8,610 nt of DNA from Chloroflexota bacterium. GTDB lineage: Bacteria > Chloroflexota > UBA6077 > CF-72. Shown piece after piece: positions 1-5,295 of the stretch (within the stretch, counting starts at the first letter, position 1; each line of letters starts with the position of its first letter). Both the position numbers and the translations under genes were made by a program. The stretch covers positions 1 through 8,610 of the forward strand of contig JAFAWJ010000417.1 of assembly GCA_019242065.1 (NCBI GenBank). Direction: 5' to 3'. A model generated the notes under the pieces. It had not been told where the DNA came from. It ran no database searches and worked only from the letters and a program-made list of their open reading frames with translations.

Positions 1-401
1 GGGCTGTCGGAGAAGATGCTTCTCAGCGACTGGCGCAGGGCTTCGGGGGCGATATACAGCAGCTCGAGCTCGCCGCGGCGCAGCTTGCTGAGGATCTGGC
101 TGCGCTCGCCTTCGTTCAGGGTCGAGTTGAAGAGGGCGGCGCGGAAGCCCAGGCGCTCGAGGGCGTCGACCTGGTCCTTCATGAGCGAGATCAGCGGGGA
201 CAGGACCAGGACCGTGCCGTTGAGGAGTTTGGCGGGGATCTGAAAGGTGAGGGACTTGCCGGCGCCGGTGGGCATGAGGCCGATGCAGTCGCGGCCGGCG
301 AGGACGGCGTCGATGATCTCGCGCTGGCCGGGGCGGAAGGTCTGGTAGCCGAAGAGTCGTTCGAGGATCTGCTGCGGATCACGTGCGGTGGCCAGCGACA
401 C
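1..401 (-). CDS. recQ: ATP-dependent DNA helicase RecQ, N-terminal part (cut by window edge)
   Basis: The minus strand reads an open frame from a GTG at 401 to the left edge, 133 codons, and the C-terminal part lies outside. RecQ is a superfamily 2 3'-to-5' DNA helicase that unwinds recombination and stalled-fork intermediates in the cytoplasm. Visible motifs in order: the RecQ-specific motif 0 (FGYQTFRPGQ, residues 17-26), Walker A/motif I MPTGAGKSL (43-51, with Lys49), motif Ia LSPLISLMKDQ (67-77), and LYIAPEAL further on. The DEAH box, RQC and HRDC regions would follow beyond the window. The start is chosen because motif 0 sits at the usual short distance and no ATG precedes it; GTG 401 lies 7 nt after a TACAGT box, which fits a leaderless mRNA. 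No Shine-Dalgarno is visible. It is divergent from miaA. The family assignment is secure; the exact start is not. Confidence 0.9.
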   Translation of the reverse strand, partial: MSLATARDPQQILERLFGYQTFRPGQREIIDAVLAGRDCIGLMPTGAGKSLTFQIPAKLLNGTVLVLSPLISLMKDQVDALERLGFRAALFNSTLNEGERSQILSKLRRGELELLYIAPEALRQSLRSIFSDS

Positions 402-408
402 GGACTCG

Positions 409-414
409 ACTGTA
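409..414 (-). promoter_or_regulatory. Candidate -10 box of recQ (leaderless type)
   Basis: TACAGT on the minus strand matches the TAnnnT pattern of sigma-70-like -10 boxes. Its last T is separated by 7 nt from the GTG at 401, which would put the transcription start on or next to the start codon. No clear -35 box is visible. A six-base match is weak alone; the spacing recurs at miaA. Confidence 0.35.
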
Positions 415-439
415 CCGGAGCAGGCGTCACACCCGTGAT

Positions 440-445
440 TAGAAT
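440..445 (+). promoter_or_regulatory. Candidate -10 box of miaA (leaderless type)
   Basis: TAGAAT matches the -10 consensus at four of six positions, including the key TA and final T. It ends 8 nt before the GTG at 454, and no Shine-Dalgarno lies in front of that codon. This favours a leaderless miaA transcript and GTG 454 over the TTG at 445, which overlaps the box. No good -35 box is visible. Confidence 0.4.
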
Positions 446-453
446 TGTGCGGC

Positions 454-1461
454 GTGGCGGCGGTCCTCGCGCTGATCGGGCCCACGGCGGTGGGCAAGAC
501 GGCGCTGGCGCTCGCGCTCGCCGAGCGGCTGCCGATCGAGGTCGTCTCGGCCGACTCGCGCACCGTCTACCGCTGGATGGACATCGGCACCGCCAAGCCG
601 ACCCTCGACGAGCGGCGGCGCGTGGCACACCACTTGATCGACGTGGTCGATCCTGACGAAAGCTATTCGCTGGCGGGGTACCAGGCGGACGCGCACGCGG
701 CGATCGAGCGGATCCAGCAGCGGGGGCGGCTGCCAGTGCTGGTCGGCGGCGCGGGCCTGTACGTGAGTGCGGTGGCCGACGGGCTGGCGATCCCCGATGT
801 GCCGCCTGATGCGCAGTTGCGGCTGTCGCTGGAGGAGCGCGCGCGGGCAGAAGGCTGGCAGGTCTTGCAGGCGGAGCTGGCGCGTGTGGACCCGGTGAGC
901 GCCGCGCGGATTGACCCGCGCAACGTGCGCCGCGTGATCCGTGCCCTGGAGGTCTTCCACGCGACCGGGCGCCCATTCTCGGCCTGGCAGCAGCCCGACC
1001 CCGCACGCGCCGTCGCGTGTGTGCTGGTTGGCCTGCGGCTGGAGCAGGCCGACCTGTACGCGCGGATCGACGCGCGCATCGACGCGTGGCTGGCGAGTGG
1101 CTTCGTCGAGGAAGTGGCGACGCTACTGGCGCGCGGCTACGCGCCGAGCCTGCCGTCCATGAGCGGGCTGGGCTATCGGGAGGTGGCGCGGTACCTGAGC
1201 GGCACGCTTGACCTGGAGACGGCGACGCGGCAGTTCAAGGTGGCGACGCACCAGTACGCCAAACGGCAGATGACGTGGTTCAACGCGCGCGCGAACATCA
1301 CCTGGCTGGACGCGACCGCGGCCACACCCGACGACGTCCTATCTGTTCTGGAGGTAGCGGGCGGCGTGCACGGCGGCGGCGGCGCCGTCGCCGGCGGCGG
1401 TGATCAGTTGGCGGGCGGAGGACTGGCGGATGTCGCCGGCGGCGTAGACGCCCGAGACTGA
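454..1461 (+). CDS. miaA: tRNA dimethylallyltransferase MiaA
   Basis: MiaA transfers a dimethylallyl group from DMAPP to N6 of A37 in tRNAs that read codons starting with U. Numbered from GTG 454 (335 aa): P-loop GPTAVGKT (9-16), the SADSRTVYRWMDIGTAKP block (32-49) with catalytic-type Asp34, GGAGLY (98-103), the GLGYREV block, and YAKRQMTWF near the C-terminal end of the normal fold. The family normally has GGTGLY or GGSG; here the Thr/Ser is Ala100. The core ends near WLDATAATPDDVLSVLE; the last 35 or so residues are a Gly/Ala-rich tail read antisense through the 3' end of trxB, so the protein is somewhat longer than a typical 300-residue member. An in-frame TTG at 445 is an alternative start, but GTG 454 puts the P-loop at the usual distance and follows a -10-like box. 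It is divergent from recQ and convergent with trxB. Confidence 0.93.
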   Translation: MAAVLALIGPTAVGKTALALALAERLPIEVVSADSRTVYRWMDIGTAKPTLDERRRVAHHLIDVVDPDESYSLAGYQADAHAAIERIQQRGRLPVLVGGAGLYVSAVADGLAIPDVPPDAQLRLSLEERARAEGWQVLQAELARVDPVSAARIDPRNVRRVIRALEVFHATGRPFSAWQQPDPARAVACVLVGLRLEQADLYARIDARIDAWLASGFVEEVATLLARGYAPSLPSMSGLGYREVARYLSGTLDLETATRQFKVATHQYAKRQMTWFNARANITWLDATAATPDDVLSVLEVAGGVHGGGGAVAGGGDQLAGGGLADVAGGVDARD

Positions 1462-2256
1462 GGTTTGCAGGTGCGCGTCGACCACGATGTGGCCGCTGGC
1501 ATCCAGGTCCAGGGTGCCCGCCACAAACGCGGTGTTCGGCTCCAGTCCGACGAAGATGAACACGCCTGAGACGGGCTGGTCGCGCACCGAGCCGTCGGCG
1601 CGCAGGCGGACGCCCGAGACCGTCTCAGCGCCGACGATTTCTTCGATCTCTGTCGAAAACAGCGTGTCGATATTCGAAAACTCGGCCAGGCGAGTGACTG
1701 CCACCTGTTGGGCGCTGAACGCCGCGCCGCGGTGGACCAGCGTCACCCGGCCCACCCCTGAGCCGGCCAGTACGGCCGCCTCGTCCAGCGCCGAGTCACC
1801 GCCGCCGACCACGCACACCTCTTTGCCGACGAAAAACGGTGCGTCGCACGAGGCACAGTGCGACACGCCCCTGCCGACGAACTGCTCTTCCCCAGGAATG
1901 CCGAGGGCGCGCATGGACGATCCAGCGGCCACGATGACGCTCGGCGCGGCCAGTTCCACGCCCTCGCAGCGCAGCACGCGGCGGTCGCCGTCGACCTCCA
2001 GGCCGACGGCCGTGTCCATGACGAACTCGGCACCAGCCGCCTCCGCCTGTTCCTGGACGATGGGTCCCAGGTCGAAGCCGGCGACGCCCTGCGGAAAGCC
2101 CGGGAAGTTGTCGATCTTCTCGACGTTCAGCACCTGACCACCGGCCGCCATCTGCTCGACCAGGCACGTGTGTAAGCCGAAGCGCGCGCCGTACAGCGCC
2201 GCGGTCAGGCCTGCCAGGCCACCGCCGAGGACGACCAGGTCATACGCATCTGCCAT
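1339..2256 (-). CDS. trxB: Thioredoxin reductase-like FAD/NAD(P)H oxidoreductase
   Basis: This 305-residue protein has the full low-molecular-weight thioredoxin reductase layout: FAD-binding GGGLAG (11-16), a second FAD/structural segment (GGQVLNVEKIDNFPGFP, 39-55), redox-active CASC (134-137), nucleotide-binding GGGDSALDEA (151-160), and the C-terminal flavin motif YAAGDI (271-276) followed by RQLITAAGDGAAAA (282-295). Such enzymes pass electrons from NAD(P)H through FAD and the disulfide to thioredoxin. The HRRxxxR motif that holds the NADPH 2'-phosphate is HRGAAFS here (175-181): the first Arg is kept, the second and third are lost. Preference for NADH, or a different donor, is therefore possible. 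Start: ATG 2256 begins the usual short N-terminus before the FAD motif; no Shine-Dalgarno is visible. No thioredoxin gene is in the window. The 3' end overlaps miaA by 123 bp. The fold is certain; the exact physiological partner is inferred. Confidence 0.9.
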   Translation of the reverse strand: MADAYDLVVLGGGLAGLTAALYGARFGLHTCLVEQMAAGGQVLNVEKIDNFPGFPQGVAGFDLGPIVQEQAEAAGAEFVMDTAVGLEVDGDRRVLRCEGVELAAPSVIVAAGSSMRALGIPGEEQFVGRGVSHCASCDAPFFVGKEVCVVGGGDSALDEAAVLAGSGVGRVTLVHRGAAFSAQQVAVTRLAEFSNIDTLFSTEIEEIVGAETVSGVRLRADGSVRDQPVSGVFIFVGLEPNTAFVAGTLDLDASGHIVVDAHLQTSVSGVYAAGDIRQSSARQLITAAGDGAAAAVHAARYLQNR

Positions 2257-2272
2257 CGGTGATCGACAGCGG

Positions 2273-2278
2273 ATGTTA
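2273..2278 (-). promoter_or_regulatory. Candidate -10 box of trxB
   Basis: TAACAT on the minus strand lies 16 nt ahead of the trxB ATG at 2256, predicting a very short leader of about 9 nt. No convincing -35 box or ribosome binding site accompanies it. It sits in the 72-bp divergent spacer shared with the molybdenum hydroxylase gene. Confidence 0.3.
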
Positions 2279-2313
2279 CCCGTCGAGAAGTCGGCGGCGC
2301 GAGACGCAGCAGG

Positions 2314-2319
2314 TACCAT
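2314..2319 (+). promoter_or_regulatory. Candidate -10 box of the molybdenum hydroxylase gene
   Basis: TACCAT fits TAnnnT and ends 9 nt before the ATG at 2329. There is no Shine-Dalgarno in front of this ATG, so a leaderless or nearly leaderless transcript is likely. The box overlaps the left arm of an inverted repeat at 2316-2332, so a bound regulator could block it. Confidence 0.3.
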
Positions 2320-2332
2320 ACTGTACGTATGG
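2316..2332. promoter_or_regulatory. Inverted repeat across the start codon, possible operator
   Basis: CCATAC and GTATGG form perfect 6-base arms around a 5-base centre (TGTAC). The right arm contains the ATG of the molybdenum hydroxylase gene and the left arm overlaps its -10-like box. Such a layout would suit a dimeric repressor, but a 6-base-arm repeat can arise by chance, and the regulator is unknown. Confidence 0.25.
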
Positions 2333-4656
2333 CTGTGGAAGAGCAGACCCCGCTGCGCCTGGTCGGCAAGCGGATGCGGCGGGCAGATTCGCCCGAACGT
2401 CTCACAGGACAGGTGCGCTACACGGGTGACCTGGTCCTGCCCGGGCTGTTGCACGGCCGACTGGTGCGCAGCCCGTACGCCTCGGCGCGCATCGTCTCCG
2501 TCGACAAGGAGCAGGCGCTGGCCACCCCTGGCGTGGTCGCCGTCCTTACCGCGCAGGACTTGCCCGTCCAGAACCTGCGGGCTGCTGTCGAGAGTCGCAG
2601 CATTGTGCTGGCCTTCGAGCGCACGATGTACGTCGGGCAACCCGTCGCCGTCGTGCTGGCCGAAACCGAAGCGGCCGCCGAAGACGGCGCGCAGCTGGTC
2701 GAGGTCGAATACGAGGCGCTGACGCCCGCCATCGACATGCTTGACGCACTCAAGCCAGACGCGCCCGTGGTCCGCATGCGCAGCGGCGGCAGCGACGAGG
2801 AGCTCGGCATGCACGGCGCCGCGTCGCGTGGCAGCGAAGCCGAGGCGCCCCAGGCGCCCAATGTGGCCAGCCATCAGCGCTATCACCGCGGCGATGTCGA
2901 CAAGGCGCTGGCCGAGGCCGACGTGGTCGTCACCCGCGAATACCGTACGCCGTGGGTCCACCAGAGCTACATGGAGCCCCAGGTGTGCGCCGCGACCACC
3001 GACGCGCTCGGCAACGTGGTGGTCTACGCCTGCACGCAGGCCATGTTCCGCACCCGCGACCAGGTCGCCACGGTGCTGGGTAAGCCGACATCGCAGGTGC
3101 GCGTGTACGCCATGCCGGTCGGCGGCGGGTTCGGCGGCAAGTTCGGTCTGATCGAGCCGCTGGTCGCAGCCTGCTCGGTGGCGGTCGGCAAGCCGGTGCG
3201 TCTGGCATATACGCGCATCGAGGACTTCAGCTCGGCCGGGCCGGCCCCGTCGTCGGTCTTTCGGGTCACGGCCGGCGCCCGCAAGGACGGCACGTTCACC
3301 GCGCTCAAGGGCGAGGTCATCTTCGACTCGGGCGCCAAGGCGGGTTCGCCGGCGGGCCACGCGGCGTTGTGTCTGGGTGTCTTCTATCGTTGGGAGAACC
3401 TGGACCTGGATGCCACCGAGGTGGTCACCAACAAGACGCCGACCGGCGCGTACCGTGCCCCGGGCCTGCCGCAGGCCATGTTCGCCGGGGAGAGCATCGT
3501 CGGCGAGCTGATCGAAAAGCTCGGCATGGACCAGATGCAGGTCCGCAAGAAGAACGCGGCACGCGGTGGTGACACCCGGCCCGATGGGACACCCTGGCCA
3601 CCCATTGGCCTGCTGGAGTGCCTCGATCGTGCCGAGCCGATCTATCGCGCCGAGGTCGCCGCGGCGGGACCCAACGAGGGCGTGGGCGTGGCCCTGGGCG
3701 GTTGGTTCGGCGGCACTGAGCCGGGCTCGGCGCTGTGCCGACTCGAGTCGGACGGCACCCTCAGGGTGGCGATCGGCTCGGTCGACCTGACGGGTACCAA
3801 CAACGGCTTGCAGGTCATCGCGGCCGAGGCCTTTGGCATGGACAGCGCCGACGACGTGCGCGTAAGCACAGTCGACACCGATGCCGCGCCGTACGCCGGG
3901 GCCACCGGCGGCAGCAAAACCATCTACACGATGGGACCGGCGGTCCTGCGCGCGGCGCAGGAAGCCCGCGAGCGCGTGCTCAAGATCGCGTCGGCAGAGC
4001 TCGAAGCCTCGGTCGAGGACCTCGAGATGGTTGGCGGCGAGGTGCGCGTCAAGGGTGTGCCTGGCAAGGTCAAGACGCTGAAGGAGATCTTCCGTCTGAG
4101 CGCGTCCTTTGGCGCCAGGCACGAGCCGGTCGTGGGCAAGGGCGAGTCGGCGGTGACCGAGCGCAGCCCGGGCACGGGCGTGCACATCTGTCGCGTCCGC
4201 GTCGATCCTGAGACCGGTCGTGTCGAGCCGGTGCGCTACGTGGTCATCCAGGACGTAGGTCGGGCCATCAACCCGGCGACCGTCGAGGAGCAGATCCACG
4301 GTGGTGGTGCGCAGGGCGTCGGCTGGGCTGTCTACGAGGAGATCGTCCACGACGAGTCGGGCACACCGATCACCTCCAGCTTCATGGACTACACGGTGCC
4401 CAAGGCGCGGCAGATCCCCGAGCTGGAAGCGGTGCTCGTCGAGGTGCCGTCGGCGATCGGGCCGTTCGGCGCCAAGCCGGTCGGCGAGCCGCCGGTGATT
4501 CCGGGCGGCGCGGCGGTCGCCAACGCGGTCGCGGCGGCTACCGGCGCGCGCGTGACCGAATTGCCACTGACGCCCGAGCGCGTGCGGCGGGCGATGGACG
4601 AGCCGAGTAACGGTCACAGTCACACCAACGGTGTGGCCCGTAACGGAAAGGGTTAG
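2329..4656 (+). CDS. Xanthine dehydrogenase-family molybdopterin-binding (large) subunit
   Basis: This 775-residue protein is the Mo-cofactor subunit of an aldehyde oxidase/xanthine dehydrogenase/CO dehydrogenase-type hydroxylase, which inserts water-derived oxygen into a C-H bond. The N-terminal a/b hammerhead domain spans about residues 20-140. The Moco-binding part follows: CTQ (235-237), GGGFGGKF (265-272), AYRAPG (374-379), QGVGW (662-666), and VGEPP with the catalytic Glu720. AYRAPG is not the AYRCSFR loop of true (form I) CO dehydrogenase nor AYRGAGR of form II, so the substrate is unknown. An acidic/Ala-rich insert lies at about 150-180. The last 15 residues, His/Asn/Gly-rich, extend past the conserved end. 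ATG 2329 is the only good start and gives a normal N-terminus. The family needs a 2Fe-2S subunit and usually an FAD subunit; neither is adjacent. The DinB-like gene follows in the same frame. Confidence 0.92.
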   Translation: MAVEEQTPLRLVGKRMRRADSPERLTGQVRYTGDLVLPGLLHGRLVRSPYASARIVSVDKEQALATPGVVAVLTAQDLPVQNLRAAVESRSIVLAFERTMYVGQPVAVVLAETEAAAEDGAQLVEVEYEALTPAIDMLDALKPDAPVVRMRSGGSDEELGMHGAASRGSEAEAPQAPNVASHQRYHRGDVDKALAEADVVVTREYRTPWVHQSYMEPQVCAATTDALGNVVVYACTQAMFRTRDQVATVLGKPTSQVRVYAMPVGGGFGGKFGLIEPLVAACSVAVGKPVRLAYTRIEDFSSAGPAPSSVFRVTAGARKDGTFTALKGEVIFDSGAKAGSPAGHAALCLGVFYRWENLDLDATEVVTNKTPTGAYRAPGLPQAMFAGESIVGELIEKLGMDQMQVRKKNAARGGDTRPDGTPWPPIGLLECLDRAEPIYRAEVAAAGPNEGVGVALGGWFGGTEPGSALCRLESDGTLRVAIGSVDLTGTNNGLQVIAAEAFGMDSADDVRVSTVDTDAAPYAGATGGSKTIYTMGPAVLRAAQEARERVLKIASAELEASVEDLEMVGGEVRVKGVPGKVKTLKEIFRLSASFGARHEPVVGKGESAVTERSPGTGVHICRVRVDPETGRVEPVRYVVIQDVGRAINPATVEEQIHGGGAQGVGWAVYEEIVHDESGTPITSSFMDYTVPKARQIPELEAVLVEVPSAIGPFGAKPVGEPPVIPGGAAVANAVAAATGARVTELPLTPERVRRAMDEPSNGHSHTNGVARNGKG
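4621..4635 (+). other. Short perfect hairpin in the hydroxylase C-terminal codons
   Basis: CACACC-AAC-GGTGTG forms a 6-bp stem with a 3-nt loop, ending 18 nt before the TAG of the hydroxylase gene. No T-run follows, so it is not a standard intrinsic terminator. It might influence the junction with the next gene, or be chance in a low-complexity tail. Confidence 0.25.
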
Positions 4657-4707
4657 CCGGCCGCGGCTGAGCGTACTCAGGTCTACCTGGAGGTAGGCAG
4701 CAAGCGC

Positions 4708-5295
4708 GTGTTCGCCTGCGCCTTCGACTGGCCCGGCTGGTGCCGGTCGGGGCGCGACGAAGACAGCGCGCTGGCGGCATTGCGTGAGTATTTGCCGCGG
4801 TATGCGGTTGCTGTTGGGCGTGCGCATGTTCGGAAGCCTTCGTCCGACCTGGAGGTTGTCGAACATGTGCGCGGCTCGGCGACTACGGACTTTGGCGCGC
4901 CGGGGGCGATCGCCGATCGAGACGGCGAGGCACTGAGCGCTGCCGAGTTGCGGCGGGTCGTGGCGTTAGTGGAGGCCGCCTGGTTGGTCTTTGACGACGT
5001 GGTGGCTGCGGCGCCTGCCGAGCTCCAGAAGGGCCCCCGCGGTGGCGGGCGCGATCGCGACAAGATTGTCGACCATGTGTATGGGGCGGAAGTCGCGTAC
5101 GCGAGCCGCATGGGGCTCAAGCTGCGGCAGCCGGCGCGGGGCGACACCGAGGCGGTGGCCGCGTTTCGAGCCGCGGTGCTCGATGCGCTGCGCAGCCCGG
5201 TTGCGGGTGCGAAGTGGCCGACGCGCTACGCCGCGAGGCGCATCGCGTGGCACGCCCTTGACCACGCGTGGGAGATCGAAGACCGGTCTACTTGA
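4708..5295 (+). CDS. DinB-like (three-His) conserved protein of unknown function
   Basis: From GTG 4708 the product is 195 residues. His123 (in DHVYGAE) and the HxxxH pair His182/His186 (in AWHALDHAWEIEDR) match the metal-binding triad of DinB/YfiT four-helix-bundle proteins. The segments DWPGWCRSGRDE (7-18), ATTDFGAPG (58-66) and KGPRGGGRD (108-116) recall, from memory, a family of uncharacterised actinobacterial proteins. Those start with a stretch like YLEVGSKRVFA; here the matching codons run upstream from 4684, and no ATG, GTG or TTG lies in frame between the TAG at 4654-4656 and 4708. GTG 4708 has a GGAGG at 4689-4693, but 14 nt away. The real start may be CTG 4687, another unusual codon, or read-through from the preceding gene. 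It probably shares the hydroxylase transcript. Its 3' end overlaps the opposing hydrolase gene by 8 bp. Function is not known. Confidence 0.75.
   Translation: MFACAFDWPGWCRSGRDEDSALAALREYLPRYAVAVGRAHVRKPSSDLEVVEHVRGSATTDFGAPGAIADRDGEALSAAELRRVVALVEAAWLVFDDVVAAAPAELQKGPRGGGRDRDKIVDHVYGAEVAYASRMGLKLRQPARGDTEAVAAFRAAVLDALRSPVAGAKWPTRYAARRIAWHALDHAWEIEDRST

Noticed and set aside
191..1006. Minus-strand open frame spanning the recQ/miaA spacer and the first half of miaA
   Set aside because: It is out of frame with the recQ motifs and antisense to miaA, and its product is Arg/Pro/Ala/Ser-rich with no recognisable domain.
1371..1399. CGG/GCC-rich run that can fold on itself, considered as a terminator between miaA and trxB
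   Set aside because: It lies inside both coding regions, encodes the conserved alanine/glycine end of TrxB, and has no T-run on either strand.
2329..4656. Annotation of the molybdenum subunit as CO dehydrogenase CoxL
   Set aside because: The form I active-site loop AYRCSFR is absent (AYRAPG at residues 374-379), and coxM/coxS are not adjacent.
4603..4656. Repeated TAACGG words and the hairpin near the hydroxylase stop, considered as an attachment site or terminator
   Set aside because: The repeats are only six or seven bases, no integrase or mobile gene is near, and no T-run follows the hairpin.
2257..4866. A stop-free minus-strand frame opposite the whole hydroxylase gene, continuous with trxB (1175 codons in all)
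   Set aside because: The frame is in exact antisense codon register with the hydroxylase gene, so stops would need TTA, CTA or TCA codons, which are avoided in GC-rich genes. The translation is low-complexity, Arg/His/Asp-rich, with no family features. trxB itself starts at 2256.
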